From Terriglobia bacterium (GTDB lineage: Bacteria > Acidobacteriota > Terriglobia > Versatilivoradales > Versatilivoraceae): a stretch of DNA of 64,000 nt. Every line of letters begins with the position of its first letter. The first letter of the stretch is position 1. Made by a program: the position numbers and the translations under genes. Of the stretch, positions 1 to 10,600 are shown piece by piece. Under the pieces are notes generated by a model. That model was not told the DNA's origin, did not search any database, and was given only the letters and a program-made list of their open reading frames with translations. The stretch spans positions 3,863,136 to 3,927,135 of the forward strand of contig OX638355.1 of NCBI GenBank assembly GCA_951813285.1, given 5' to 3'.

Positions 1-3000
1 CTCGGGCGAACCATCCAGGCCCGCGGTGTCAGGTAGGTCGTCCTACCCAGCTCAAACCGCTGCCCCGCCTCGGCGCCCAGGCTGTAGCCGCTGCCCTCCA
101 CACCTGCCTTAAGCAACCCCCGCAGGTCGGAAGTGAAATCGATGTCATAGTTCATCACCGAGCCCGACCCTACCAGGTAGAAGTTGCTTTCGCCTCTCCA
201 GTAGACCCCGAACGAGGGACCTATGGCGGTGGCGTCGATGTCGCCCCCTCCGGTGGATGCGGACACATCTGCAGAACCGGTCAGGTGACGCACGGAGACC
301 CAGCCGCGGGCCCGGTCGCCAAGGGGGAGGTTGAGTCCGGCCTCCACCGAGCGCCGGTCGAAGTCATATCCTGCGCCTACGGTGGCGTCCTGAGACTCAT
401 AGGACCCCATGCCGCCGGAGAACCGGACCCAGGAAGACAGTGCCTGGCCCTTTGGTGCCTCGGGCGGCGAAAGAGAATGCCTGGCAGGCCCCGTCAGGCG
501 GTGCAGGAAGTCGGGCAGGGCCTCATACAGGGCTGCCCGGGGAGCATAGACTTCCATGAAGGTGGGTCCCTCGGGCTCCTCAGGCTCGGGTTCCTCCTCT
601 TCAGGCTCCTCAGGCTCGGGCTCCGGTTCAGGCTCCTCTTCCTCGGGTTCCTCCTCCTCAGGCTCCTCAGGCTCCGGTTCAGGTTCAGGTTCAGGCTCCG
701 GCTCCGGCTCCGGCTCCGGTTCCGGTTCAGGCTCGGGCTCCGGTTCAGGCTCCTCTTCCTCGGGTTCCTCCTCCTCAGGCTCCTCAGGCTCCGGTTCAGG
801 TTCAGGTTCAGGCTCCGGCTCCGGCTCCGGTTCCGGTTCAGGCTCGGGCTCCGGTTCAGGCTCGGGCTCCGGATCGGGTGGTGGCGGTGGCGGTGGCGGC
901 GGTGGCGGTGGCGGTGGCGGTGGCGGCGGCTCGGGTTCAGGCTCCGGTTCAGGTTCAGGCTCCGGTTCCGGCTCGGTTTCGGATTCCGATTCTTCGAAGT
1001 CGTCGGCTGAGAAATCCCGATCGGCGACGACCCCGGTGGACCTCGCCGAGATGGTCCAGGGGCTGGTGCTGGTATCTACGGTCAGGCCGTCGTCTCTGAT
1101 CATGACGTCCCAGGCCCCGTTGGCAGCCCTGACCGGGTTGTCGTCAGCATCGAGGACGACACCGGTGGCGCCGTCGTGCAACATCACCTCGTTGACCACG
1201 ATGGTGGTCTCGCCGCCGTCGTTGATGATGTAGTCGTCACCGATGACCTCGGCCACTTGGCGGCCGTCGAGATCCATGTCGAGGTAGAGTTTGGGGTTGC
1301 TGCCGCCTGAGGCGCGAATCGCGATGCCGGAATCCGCACCGACCGTTCCTGTTGACCCAATGTAGAGCCGGCCGCCGCCCGCCAGAAAGACGCCCGCCGC
1401 CTCGCCCGAGCCGCCGTATACCCGACCGTCCACCCTGACAGTCTGCCGGCGGTAGCCGTCGGCGTCCAACCCGGCGGCTCGCTCCACTTCTCCCATGTCG
1501 TTGACGATGCCCACCCGGACGCCGTCCGCGCCCGAGCCGCCGGCTTCGATGCTGCCCCCGACCGTGATATCCATGGTCCTGGATTCTCCGGTGCCGAAAT
1601 GGTAGCCCACGATGCCGTGGGCGTTATCGCCGGTGGTGGTGATGGTATGGCCGCCTCGGGTGTGGATGGTGATGTCGCCCTCGGCAGCATGAGTCCCATA
1701 GATGCCGTAGGAATAACTGCCCTTCGTCTCGATGGACCCTCCCCGGGCGTCGATGTCGATCTCACCGTTGCCGTCATGCCGGCTATAGATGCCGTGGGAC
1801 AAAGTGCCTATTTCGCTGGATAGAACAGCCGTGCCTTCCGTCTTGATTTCGAGGTCTTGGACGTCGATCGTGATATCTCCGCTATCCCCCTCATGGGTGA
1901 CTTCAAGGCCGGAAGAGGTGTTCGCTCGGCCCGAATCATCGCTGCCGACAAAGCTGGCGGCACCGTGGGTCGTGACCGAGCCGCCTCGAATGGTGACGAG
2001 GACGTCGCCGGCCTGACCGGCTTGATACCGAGCTCTGATGCCGGGGGCTCGCTGCGCACCCATGGTCGTGACATCGCTGTCTTCAACGAAAATGTCAATG
2101 TCGCCGTCGCTTTGATACACATAGGCATCGATGCCCCGGGCGCGGTCGCCCGATGTGGTGATGTTGGAGTCCAGAACGTCGATATCGACCATGCCGTCGT
2201 TTTCCTGGCGGTATCCCCGGACGCCGTAGCCGGTGCGGCCTGATGTGATGATGTCGGCCCTTTCCACTTTGATCACGACCTTCGGAGCGCCGGAATTTGC
2301 ACGGCCGTAGATGCCGAAGCCATTCGAGCCCTCCGTCTCGATGCGGATGTCAGCCACGTCGATATTGACATCGCCCGTGCCGGTCCCGCCGCGCAAGCCA
2401 AAGATGCCGTAGCCGCTGGAGTCCTTGGTCTTGATGGTGGAGTTGCTAATCCGCACGTCAATCAGGCCGGAATCTCCAAAATTTTCGGCATTGACGCCGG
2501 CTGAGTTTCTTCCTGCCGTCTCTATGGTTGACCCCGAAACGACAATGACGATGTTGCCGGCAGCCGCAGGCGGCGGATCAGGGGTGGGTGGGCTGGCCGG
2601 CCGGTAGCCTATATAGCCGTAGAAACCATGGGCCCTCTCACCCGCCGTGGTGATTTGGGCGTTTTGAGCGCCGAATTCGATGTTCCCACTGCCTTCATGA
2701 CGGCCAGAAACCCCCGAGGCCCCGTCGCCCATCGTGTCGATGTCATTGCGTATGAGACCTCCTGCTCCATCGGATCCGGTCTGGAGGTCGATGAAGATTC
2801 TTCCGGTGCCTTCGTGGTGGCCGTAAACGCCGGAGGCATCGTCTTCCATCGTGTCGATGTCGATGCCCGTCGGAGTGACCGTGATGCCATTGGTGGAGTC
2901 GGCAGCCTCCGTACATTCGATTCTCTCACCGGTTGCGGGGGTGTCGCTGCACACGGCGGTTTGCTGGGCCAAAGCGTCTCCCGCGCCGAGAGTCAGCATG

Positions 3001-3071
3001 GCGAACAGGGACACGGCCGAGATCGGAACCCGTGCAGGTAGCGCCCGCAGCCGGATCGTCGAGTCATTCAT
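1..3071 (-). CDS. Autotransporter (type V secretion), C-terminal part cut by window edge
   Basis: The reading frame is open from an ATG at 3071 to the left edge, about 1,023 residues. It begins with a signal peptide (hydrophobic core [13 protein letters not shown], cleavage likely after ALA before QQ). Residues ~45-560 are a passenger made of imperfect 25-30 residue units such as [20 protein letters not shown] and [17 protein letters not shown], typical of beta-helical autotransporter passengers. Residues ~690-840 are an extreme Pro/Glu linker with a run of about 17 prolines. From residue ~845 the text [18 protein letters not shown] introduces the outer-membrane beta-barrel, of which about 180 residues are present; a full barrel is usually ~250-280, so roughly 70-100 residues lie outside the window. 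Known for the family: the barrel inserts in the outer membrane and displays the passenger. The ligand is unknown. It lies downstream of a luxR gene on the same strand. Confidence 0.88.
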   Translation of the reverse strand, partial: MNDSTIRLRALPARVPISAVSLFAMLTLGAGDALAQQTAVCSDTPATGERIECTEAADSTNGITVTPTGIDIDTMEDDASGVYGHHEGTGRIFIDLQTGSDGAGGLIRNDIDTMGDGASGVSGRHEGSGNIEFGAQNAQITTAGERAHGFYGYIGYRPASPPTPDPPPAAAGNIVIVVSGSTIETAGRNSAGVNAENFGDSGLIDVRISNSTIKTKDSSGYGIFGLRGGTGTGDVNIDVADIRIETEGSNGFGIYGRANSGAPKVVIKVERADIITSGRTGYGVRGYRQENDGMVDIDVLDSNITTSGDRARGIDAYVYQSDGDIDIFVEDSDVTTMGAQRAPGIRARYQAGQAGDVLVTIRGGSVTTHGAASFVGSDDSGRANTSSGLEVTHEGDSGDITIDVQDLEIKTEGTAVLSSEIGTLSHGIYSRHDGNGEIDIDARGGSIETKGSYSYGIYGTHAAEGDITIHTRGGHTITTTGDNAHGIVGYHFGTGESRTMDITVGGSIEAGGSGADGVRVGIVNDMGEVERAAGLDADGYRRQTVRVDGRVYGGSGEAAGVFLAGGGRLYIGSTGTVGADSGIAIRASGGSNPKLYLDMDLDGRQVAEVIGDDYIINDGGETTIVVNEVMLHDGATGVVLDADDNPVRAANGAWDVMIRDDGLTVDTSTSPWTISARSTGVVADRDFSADDFEESESETEPEPEPEPEPEPEPEPPPPPPPPPPPPPPPPPPDPEPEPEPEPEPEPEPEPEPEPEPEPEPEPEEPEEEEPEEEEPEPEPEPEPEPEPEPEPEPEPEPEPEPEEPEEEEPEEEEPEPEPEPEEPEEEEPEPEEPEGPTFMEVYAPRAALYEALPDFLHRLTGPARHSLSPPEAPKGQALSSWVRFSGGMGSYESQDATVGAGYDFDRRSVEAGLNLPLGDRARGWVSVRHLTGSADVSASTGGGDIDATAIGPSFGVYWRGESNFYLVGSGSVMNYDIDFTSDLRGLLKAGVEGSGYSLGAEAGQRFELGRTTYLTPRAWMVRP
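556..1000 (-). repeat. Low-complexity Pro/Glu-coding repeat tract inside the autotransporter
   Basis: This stretch is built of GGCTCC/GGTTCA hexamers (plus strand) that encode alternating Pro-Glu on the minus strand, followed by a GGTGGC tract at about 877-935 encoding a polyproline run. A 117 bp (39-codon) segment starting at 631 is duplicated starting at 748. All repeat lengths seen keep the frame. It acts as a stiff, acidic spacer between passenger and barrel by inference. Confidence 0.85.
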
Positions 3072-3316
3072 AAAAGGCTCTTTCAAGTCCTGCAACTCCG
3101 TCATGGAGCCAACTGCTTCATTGCGTTCCCCGGCTGTCGCCAGACGTTGCCGTGACCTCTGGCTGCCGGGTCGCGATCACGCAACTGCCACAGCGATTGA
3201 GCGCCCCCTGAGCCCCGCGCGAGGCGGACTCCGGGACGGTTTTCTGAAGTGGGGGGATTGGCCGGAACTCGCCGCATACGGCCTTATTGCCGTCCAGTGG
3301 TTATAGCCCAGAGTGG

Positions 3317-3380
3317 CTTATACCCTAGTCTCGCCGCCGAGTCCCTACCACGATTGGTAGTTTGGAAGGAAAACGGCCGG
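3317..3380 (-). promoter_or_regulatory. Dyad promoter element upstream of the autotransporter
   Basis: Read on the minus strand, 3360-3345 is CTACCAATCGTGGTAG, a perfect 6 bp inverted repeat (CTACCA/TGGTAG) around a 4 bp centre, extended as GGGAC. Upstream of it CCGG-N3-TTTTCC is also shared with the element at 7568-7606. A TATAAG at 3322-3317 lies 22 bases downstream of the dyad, which would centre the dyad near -42.5 if it is a -10 box. This is the spacing of a class II LuxR-type activator site (inference). The rest of the 348 bp gap 3072-3419 shows nothing else I can name. Confidence 0.55.
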
Positions 3381-3419
3381 AAAGCGGACTGCTCTCCGAA
3401 AATGCGGGCGGTGCTGGAG

Positions 3420-4556
3420 TCATGCCAACTCGGCGATCGACAGCACCAGTCTCACCAGGTCTGCCTGCCGGGAGATGTGAAGCTTCTGGTAGATCTGCTT
3501 CAGGTGCCAATAGATGGCGTCCCTGGTGTGCCCCGCAGCCTCGGCCATTTCCTGCACGCTTTTGCCTTCCGCCAGCCCGACCGCGACCCGACTCTCCGCC
3601 GGCGTCAGCCCCAGGGCCATCGCAACCAGCTCGGGATCGGCGCGATGACGGTACGCCGGCTCGACAAGCAGGATCAGCGCGGCAACCTGCCGCGCTCCAT
3701 AGTCGGATTGCGGGACACCCACGGGCTTCACGTGCACCACCAACGGCGGCATCGTAGGCGAGCGGCCCAGCCGCATCGACCCACTGACCGCCACAGCACC
3801 GGATGTGGGTAGCGCGGCGCCCAGCAAGCGCTCAAGATGGAGTTGATCGCCCGGCAGGCTGGCACGCAGCACCCCATCGCGGTCCCACAACCCGTCTCCG
3901 TGTCGCAGGATAAGCCGGGCGCGGTCATTGGCCACCAGGATCCGCCCCCGACGGTCCAGGTGAACGACGCCCATCCGAGGATTGTCGAGCAGGGCGGTCA
4001 CGGTCGTATCCAGGGCCTTGGCCCGGACCAGCGCCTGCCGAACGCGGACAAACTGCCGGATGTGAGGCAGCAGCTGCGTGACCATCATGATCTCGGAAGA
4101 CCCCCAGCCCCCCGAGGCGACAGGGTCACCGAGGTTCCAGGTCATGTAGGAGCCATCCGGTCCGTCCAGACGCACGTTCAAGCCATTCTGGTAGGTTCCG
4201 CGGAGCATCGCCTCATTGTAGGTAAACGAAGTCTTCAACTCGTCGGACGTGTACAGGCCCTTGATACTGACAAGACGGCCCGCAGGCAGTGCCCGCAGGC
4301 GGGGTATGCGCTCATCGATGGGATGGAAGTCTTCCAGGTACTCACGCTCCAGATCCATGCGGCGGTGCCCCCGGTAGTAGAGCCCCGCGCAAAAGACCCG
4401 GATATCGTTCTTCGGCCCTTCCCCGACCGCGACGGAATTGCCCACCATGCCGCAGGCCTCGTCAATCAGGGCCGAGGTGGCCGGCCATTGGGTGTCGTCC
4501 AGCATGGCGTCATACAACGACGCCAGGATGCGCCCGAACGCCTCTTGGTCACTCAT
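3420..4556 (-). CDS. LuxR-family transcriptional regulator
   Basis: The 378-residue protein ends in a clear LuxR/NarL helix-turn-helix (residues ~317-375), starting LTPAESRVAVGLAEGKSVQE and with the recognition region AAGHTRDAIYWHLKQIYQKL. No receiver domain and no classical autoinducer-binding domain is obvious; residues ~190-300 resemble a PAS-like sensor segment, and the N-terminal 180 residues are unassigned. The ATG overlaps the stop of the upstream 65-codon ORF (ATGA), suggesting translational coupling. The autotransporter gene follows 349 bp downstream on the same strand, and the inverted-repeat element lies in that gap. LuxR proteins usually bind dyads, so this is the best local candidate to bind the element (inference). 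Confidence 0.85.
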   Translation of the reverse strand: MSDQEAFGRILASLYDAMLDDTQWPATSALIDEACGMVGNSVAVGEGPKNDIRVFCAGLYYRGHRRMDLEREYLEDFHPIDERIPRLRALPAGRLVSIKGLYTSDELKTSFTYNEAMLRGTYQNGLNVRLDGPDGSYMTWNLGDPVASGGWGSSEIMMVTQLLPHIRQFVRVRQALVRAKALDTTVTALLDNPRMGVVHLDRRGRILVANDRARLILRHGDGLWDRDGVLRASLPGDQLHLERLLGAALPTSGAVAVSGSMRLGRSPTMPPLVVHVKPVGVPQSDYGARQVAALILLVEPAYRHRADPELVAMALGLTPAESRVAVGLAEGKSVQEMAEAAGHTRDAIYWHLKQIYQKLHISRQADLVRLVLSIAELA

Positions 4557-4750
4557 GATGTTTGTTCCTTCAGCAAGGCTGGGGCGAAAACTACAGGGAT
4601 ACCCGTCATCCGCACGGGTGGCTGGCCGGGCTTATAGAGAGGCACCATCTCAAGCCGGAATCCAAGGGCGCGGCACAGAGCCTCGAGGGTATCGAGGCGG
4701 GGGCAGACGCCGCGGCGGAAGTTACGGACGGTATTGGTGCTGCCGGGCAC
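4553..4750 (-). CDS. Small XRE-like helix-turn-helix ORF, probably truncated
   Basis: A 65-residue ORF from a GTG start contains PRLDTLEALCRALGFRLEMV, which matches the last helices of XRE/Cro-type DNA-binding domains. In-frame codons upstream of the GTG (reading LSRQTIVTVV) would supply the preceding helix but are closed by a TGA a few codons further up and have no start, so the domain looks truncated at its N-terminus. The stop overlaps the luxR ATG by four bases. It could be a remnant that only couples translation of luxR, or a small functional partner; the sequence alone cannot decide. Confidence 0.4.
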   Translation of the reverse strand: MPGSTNTVRNFRRGVCPRLDTLEALCRALGFRLEMVPLYKPGQPPVRMTGIPVVFAPALLKEQTS

Positions 4751-5086
4751 GACGGTGACGATCGTCTGCCGGCTGAGGCGTTGATGGGATCAGCCCGAAG
4801 CTGCGCGGGTGGTTCAGCCCCAACACTGCCGGCCGCAGCCCCGAGCAAGGGTTGTCCCCGCTGGTCGCCCCTCCAGGGTTCACATATCGACATTGTTGCA
4901 CGTTCGCAATTATGCATATTTCAAATGAACAAGGTGTGTATAGATGAGGCTCTGATGTGGCTTTAGAGTGTCTTTATGCTAATATGTCCCCATCGCAACA
5001 GCTAGTCTCGGCGATCGGCGCGGCCCGTACGGGAGTTGCCCCCCGGAGCCGGCCTGTTGCTTGACTGCTTGGAGGGCCGCGCCGGC
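4751..5086. other. Divergent intergenic region between XRE/luxR and the hybrid kinase
   Basis: This 336 bp gap separates the minus-strand regulator pair from the plus-strand kinase. Bases ~4890-4985 are noticeably AT-richer than the surroundings and are the likely site of both promoters. No copy of the CTACC-N6-GGTAG dyad is present here. I see no further gene. Confidence 0.4.
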
Positions 5087-7444
5087 ATGGCGGACGACGG
5101 GACATTGACGAGCACCGACCGTCTCAAGCAGGAAAACGCGGTCTTGCGCGACCGCATCTCCAAACTGAGCGCAGCCAGCCTGCGCATCAGCGCAAGCCTC
5201 GATCTCGACATGGTCTTGTCGGAGGTGGTGGACAGCGCCCGCGCGTTGACCGGCGCCCGTTACAGTACCATCGTAACCATCGACGGCTCGCGTCAGGTCG
5301 AGGACTTCGTCTCTTCCGGCTTCACTCCCGACGAGCACCGCCAGGTCCTGGAATGGGCTGACGGACGGCGGCTGTACGAACACCTCCGGGACTCTCAGGG
5401 AACGCTGAACCTGCCGGACCTCCACGGCTACGTCCGCTCACTGGGCTACGCCCCTCACCCGTTCCTGCCCAAGACCGCCCTGGGAACGGCGATGCTTCAC
5501 CGCGGAATGCTTGTCGGCACCTTCTTTCTGGCCGACAAGGACGGCGAACGGGAGTTCACCAGCGGGGACGAGGAGGTTCTGGTGCTGTTGGCCTCCCAGG
5601 CAGCGGCAGCCATCGCCAACGCACGCACTTACCGGGACGAGCGCCGGGCCCGGACCGATCTGGAGACCTTGATCGAGACCTCGCCGGTCGGCGTGGTGGT
5701 GTTCGATGCCGGAACTGGCCGTCCGGTCTCGTTCAACCGCGAGGCGGACCGCATCGTCTCCCATTTGCGCATACCCGACCGTCCTCCGGAGCACCTGCTG
5801 GAGGTGATGACCTGCCGCTTTCTCGACGGCCGCGAGATTGCCCTCACCGAGCTGCCGATAGCGCGCGTGCTCAGCGGCGCCGAGACGGTGCGCGCCGAGC
5901 AGATCGAGCTTTCGGTCCCCGACGGTCGGCGCGCCACCATGATGATCAACGCCACGCCGATCCGGTCCTCCGAGGGTGGTATCGAATCGGTGATCGTCAC
6001 CCTGCAGGATCTGGCGCCGTTGGAGGAGCTGGAGCGCTCCCGCGCCGAGTTCCTCAGCATGGTGACCCACGAGCTGCGGGCGCCGCTGACTTCCATCAAG
6101 GGTTCCACCGCCACGGTGCTGCGCACCTCCCGGGTTCTGGACCCGGCCGAGGTCCGCCAGTTCTTCCGCATCATCGACGACCAGGCCAATCGCATGGACG
6201 GGCTGATCAGCGATCTGCTCGACGCCGGACGCATCGAGACCGGCACGCTGTCGGTTGAGCCCCACCCTGCAGAGGTGGCCGCACTGGTGGACGAGGCCCG
6301 AAACACCTTCCTCAGCGGCGGGGGCCCCCACACCCTCCAGATCGACCTGCCGGCGAATCTGCCCCCGGTGATGGCCGACGAGCGGCGCATCGTCCAGGTC
6401 CTCAACAACCTCGTCTCCAACGCCGCCCGGCACTCGCCCGAAACCTCTCCGATCCGGATCGAAGCCGTGCGCGACGGCATGCAGGTCGCCCTCTCGGTCT
6501 CCGACGAAGGACCCGGAGTGCCGCCGGAGGTGATGCCCCACCTTTTCCTCAAGTACGGCGGCGCCCGCGGGCTCGGAGGCTACGGGTTGGGCCTTGCCAT
6601 TTGCAGAGGTCTGGTCGAGGCCCACGGAGGCCGTATCCGGGCCACCAGCGCCGGGACCGGACGGGGAGCTCGCCTCACCTTCACACTTCCGGTGGCCCCG
6701 CAGGCGGGCGAGGTCGCCGGCTCGGCCCTTGGCCCCACGGGCCCCGCCCGCAACCGGCCCGTGCCCATCTTGGTGTTGGACGACGACCCGGACACGCTAC
6801 GTTATGTGCGCGGTGCCCTCGCGGCCGCGGGCTACACCCCCCTGGTGACCGGTGACCCCGGCGAGCTGCCCCACCTCCTTCGGTCGAAGCGGCCCCACCT
6901 GGTGCTGCTCGACCTGATGCTGCCCGGGGCCGACGGCATCGAGCTGATGGAGTCCGTCCCGGGCTTGGCTGATCTCCCCGTCATCTTCATCTCAGGCTAC
7001 GGCCGTGACGAAACCATCGCCCGGGCGCTCAAGGCCGGCGCCGCCGATTACATCGTCAAGCCCTTCTCGCCCACCGAGCTGACGGCGCGGGTCCAGGCCG
7101 CCCTGCGCCTGCGCTCCCGCCCCGCCTCCTTCCTGCTCGGCGATCTCGCCATCGACTACGACCGCCGCCGGGCAAGCCTTGCCGGCCGTGTGCTCGAACT
7201 CACCGCCACCGAGTACGAACTCTTGTGCCTCCTCTCCCTCAACGCAGGACGGGTCGTCACCTACCGATCCCTGCTCCACAATGTCTGGAACGACCGCCAC
7301 ACCGGTGGCCAGCACGCCGTCCGCACCTACGTGAAGAAGCTCCGCCGCAAGCTCGGCGACGACGCAGCCAGGCCAACCTACATCCTCAACGAGTTCAACG
7401 TCGGCTACCGCATGCCCGATCCCACCGAACCACCACACCCCTGA
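5087..7444 (+). CDS. Fused histidine kinase and OmpR-type response regulator
   Basis: The 785-residue product combines a whole two-component pathway. Order: short coiled segment, GAF (~35-185), PAS (~190-310), HisKA with H328 in MVTHELRAPL, HATPase (N-box NNLVSNAARH, G-boxes DEGPGVP and GYGLGLAI, to ~535), a receiver (~560-675; DDD acid pocket, phosphoacceptor D609 in LLDLMLPG, K658 in VKPFSP) and a C-terminal winged helix (~685-775; TATEYELLCLL, VRTYVKKLRRKLG) of the OmpR/PhoB type. No membrane segment is visible, so a cytoplasmic sensor is likely. The ATG at 5087 with GGAGG upstream is preferred over a TTG at 5036. Hybrid kinases normally end at a receiver; a fused DNA-binding output domain is unusual. 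Targets are unknown; the neighbouring surface proteins are candidates. Confidence 0.88.
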   Translation: MADDGTLTSTDRLKQENAVLRDRISKLSAASLRISASLDLDMVLSEVVDSARALTGARYSTIVTIDGSRQVEDFVSSGFTPDEHRQVLEWADGRRLYEHLRDSQGTLNLPDLHGYVRSLGYAPHPFLPKTALGTAMLHRGMLVGTFFLADKDGEREFTSGDEEVLVLLASQAAAAIANARTYRDERRARTDLETLIETSPVGVVVFDAGTGRPVSFNREADRIVSHLRIPDRPPEHLLEVMTCRFLDGREIALTELPIARVLSGAETVRAEQIELSVPDGRRATMMINATPIRSSEGGIESVIVTLQDLAPLEELERSRAEFLSMVTHELRAPLTSIKGSTATVLRTSRVLDPAEVRQFFRIIDDQANRMDGLISDLLDAGRIETGTLSVEPHPAEVAALVDEARNTFLSGGGPHTLQIDLPANLPPVMADERRIVQVLNNLVSNAARHSPETSPIRIEAVRDGMQVALSVSDEGPGVPPEVMPHLFLKYGGARGLGGYGLGLAICRGLVEAHGGRIRATSAGTGRGARLTFTLPVAPQAGEVAGSALGPTGPARNRPVPILVLDDDPDTLRYVRGALAAAGYTPLVTGDPGELPHLLRSKRPHLVLLDLMLPGADGIELMESVPGLADLPVIFISGYGRDETIARALKAGAADYIVKPFSPTELTARVQAALRLRSRPASFLLGDLAIDYDRRRASLAGRVLELTATEYELLCLLSLNAGRVVTYRSLLHNVWNDRHTGGQHAVRTYVKKLRRKLGDDAARPTYILNEFNVGYRMPDPTEPPHP

Positions 7445-7567
7445 CGGCGCCGCTTCCCCTGACCAAAGTCACGCTTGCCACGATCGATCCGGAGGAAGAA
7501 GCCGCGGCGCATCTGTCAGGGTGAGTTCGGTCGGAGCGAACGGAAAGGGAGGGCAGAGGCCGGTTGC

Positions 7568-7631
7568 CCGGAGATTTTCCCGGAATCTACCAATGCAGGT
7601 AGGGACAGGAAAGGCGCGATGGCGGTAGGTA
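7568..7631 (+). promoter_or_regulatory. Dyad promoter element upstream of the giant secreted protein
   Basis: Bases 7587-7602 read CTACCAATGCAGGTAG, followed by GGGAC; 17 of 20 bases match the element before the autotransporter in the same orientation to the gene. Upstream CCGG-N3-TTTTCC is also conserved. A TAGGTA at 7626-7631, 23 bases after the dyad, could serve as -10, nearly the same spacing as at 3317-3380. This would place the transcript start near 7638, about 35 bases before the ATG at 7673. Confidence 0.5.
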
Positions 7632-7672
7632 AAGGAGGGAACGCATAACGGCATCAAAAGAACTAGAACACT

Positions 7673-10600
7673 ATGCATGGATCATCCGGCCGATTTACCC
7701 CCTCCCCCAGGCTGGATCTTCCCGAAGCAACCGATCCCTCCCATGGCCCCGTCCGGCGGTCTGGCTGGTGTGGCGCCATGCGCCGCAAGCATCGATGGCG
7801 CTATCGAGGGCGCCTCACCCGTCTTGCAAGCCTCGCCCTGTCCCTGACTGCCCACCCGGCGGCAGGACTGCTGCCGACGCTCGCTACGCTGCCAGTAGTC
7901 ACGTCGGCGCAGGGCAACCCGCAATCGGTCACCTACCGGGTGACCTTTGAAGGCAAATTCACCGCAAGTGCCCTGGCCAGCGGGGTATCGGTCCCATCTG
8001 GTGCGCATTTCACGACCTTGATCGGCGCCGTACACAATGGCAGCGTCACTTTCTGGAGCGATGGAGGTACAGCCAGCGCAGGGATCGAGAGCATGGCGGA
8101 AATTGGGGGAACGAGCGCCCTCGAGTCCGAGATCAACGCCGCCGGCTCGAATGCTCTCGCCGTCATTGAACAGTCGATTGCGTCGGGGGGGACAGCCACG
8201 GCTACGGTGGACATCACGCTCACCACAGACCACCCTCTGGTCACCCTGACCTCGATGGTCGCTCCCAGCCCGGACTGGTTCGTCGGCGTCTCCGGGCTGT
8301 CCCTGCGCAATACCGCCGATAACGGCTGGCAGCCAACCCTCGCGGTGAACCTGTTCCCCTGGGACGCCGGAACCGAGGAGGGAACCGAATTCTCGCTGAC
8401 CAACGCCGCCACCTCGCCGCAGGAAACCATCACCAGCATCAAGGGAACAGGCAAGTTCTCGAACGAACCGATAGCGACGCTTACGTTCGATCTCCAAGGG
8501 GTCCCGGAGATCACGACGGCCTCACCGATTCTCGTATCGGAAAACGAGACGGCGGTAGCGACCCTCACCGCGTCAGACGACGATACGACGATCAACGAAC
8601 TGACCTGGACAATTCCATCGGGCACCGACGGCGGGGCGGACGCTTCCAGCTTCACGCTGAGCCAGGCAGGCGTTCTGGCCTTCACGGCGGCGAAGGACTA
8701 CGAGACCCCGGACGACGCCGACACGGACCGCACCTACGAAGTGACCGTGCAAGTGAGCGACGGGACCGATTCGGACATGGCCGAGTTGCTCGTGACGCTC
8801 CTGAACGTCACCGAGCTCACGGAGATCGCCGGGCCGGAGAGCGCCACCTTCCCGGAGAACAGTTGGTCGCGGGCGGCGACCTTCACGGCGTCCTCGGAAG
8901 AGGACCGGGGCGGCATCGAGTGGACTCTCGGCGGGACCGACAGTGACCACTTCAGCATCGACACCCCGCCCGGAGCGCTACGATTCGCCCTCGACGAGGT
9001 CTCCCCGCGGATCTTCTCCGAGCCGCCCGACTTCGAGGCGCCCGTCGACGGCGACGAGGCCAACACCTACGAGCTGACCTTGTCGGCCAGCGCCGGCACG
9101 TCCGTCACGGCCGCGCACACCTTAACGGTGACCGTTACCGACGTGGACGAGGAAGGCGAGTTGTCGCTGTCTTCGACCCTTCCCGCGCTGGGCGCCGTGC
9201 TGACCGCCGACCTCAGCGACCCGGACGGCGTTACCGACGGGACGGCAGTCTGGCAGTGGGAGCGGTCGACGGGCCGCAACTCCTGGGCCGTGATCGACGG
9301 CGCCGCTGCCGCGAGCTACACGCCGGTGGCGGCGGACACGCACACGTTTCTGCGGGTGACGGCGACCTACGCGGACGAGCACGGGACGGGCAAGACGGCC
9401 AGCGAGGTGGCGCCCAACCTGGTCACGGGGCCTCTGTTGACGGGTCTGACGGCTCAGACCGATGACTCCCGGGCCACCCCCGCCCGGGGCCTGTACCCCG
9501 CCTTCGACGCGCTGACGCTGCACTACGGCATCGGCTGCGACAGCACCGACACGCTGGTCCTGACCGTGTCGGCGGCGGCGGACGCGCGCGTGGCGGTGGA
9601 CGGCGTGCAGGCCGGCGGCGCGCCCGTGTCAGTGGCCGTGTCCGAGGACAGCGACGTGGCGGTCCGCGTGACCGAGGCGAGCGGCGCCAGCACGACCTAC
9701 GTCGTTCACTGCCTGCCGGAGGTGTTCTTCGAAATCGAGACGCACACGTTCCCGGGCACTGACCCCTTCGAGGATCTGATCCTGTTGAACCACGCCAACT
9801 ACTTGACGGCAATGGATCGAAACGGCGTGCCGAGATTTCGCAGGCATTTTCCGAAGTTGGGTAGCTTCGCCAGCAGTTTGTACCGCGTGGGCAACACCGG
9901 TGCGTGGCAGTACGGCCTCCCCAAGAACGAGCCACAGTCCTACACGATCCTGGACGAGGACTTCGAGATCGTCGATGACAACGTCAAGGTCGCGTCGCCA
10001 TTGACCATGACCAACAGACATGACTTCCAGATTCTGGAGGACGGCAACTACCTGCTCATGTCATACGAACCGGCGACGCGCGACTTCAGCGACATCGATC
10101 CGTTGACGTTCGAGCAGTTGGGGCGCGAGGGGGAGGACTTCAGCCGCGCGGTGGAGTACGCCCTGGATCTCGACAACCACGAGGCGGTCTTCGTGCGCGA
10201 TCACTCCCTGCGGGGCGAGCGAAGCCACGTCGGCCACTCCACCGGCAACGTGAACGCGCTCGACACCGGCGACTGGCTAGTAGGTTGGGGCCGGAGTCGC
10301 TCAGCGACTGACCTGTTTCCGGACAACGAGATGGTCACCGTGGTCGATCCCGCCTCCGGTCAGGAGAAGTTGGGCATCCGCTTCAGGGAGTTGCCGTCCG
10401 ATGTGAGGGCGCGCCGCATCAGCTCGAGCGCGGCCCCGGCGGAAGCCCTGGCGCCGCAACCCGTCCCGCTCACCGCGGAGTTTCCCTCAAGCACCTACAC
10501 CTCCATCTTCCACACCGGCGCCGCGGACGCGCCGCGGGTGGTGGTCGCCTTCAGCCGGCCCGTGGCGGACTTCGACGAGACCTCCCCGTCGCTGAGCATC

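Noticed and set aside
32-47. GGTAGG-TCGT-CCTACC inverted repeat near the left edge
   Set aside because: It is inside the autotransporter barrel coding sequence, has reversed half-sites, and needs no regulatory explanation.
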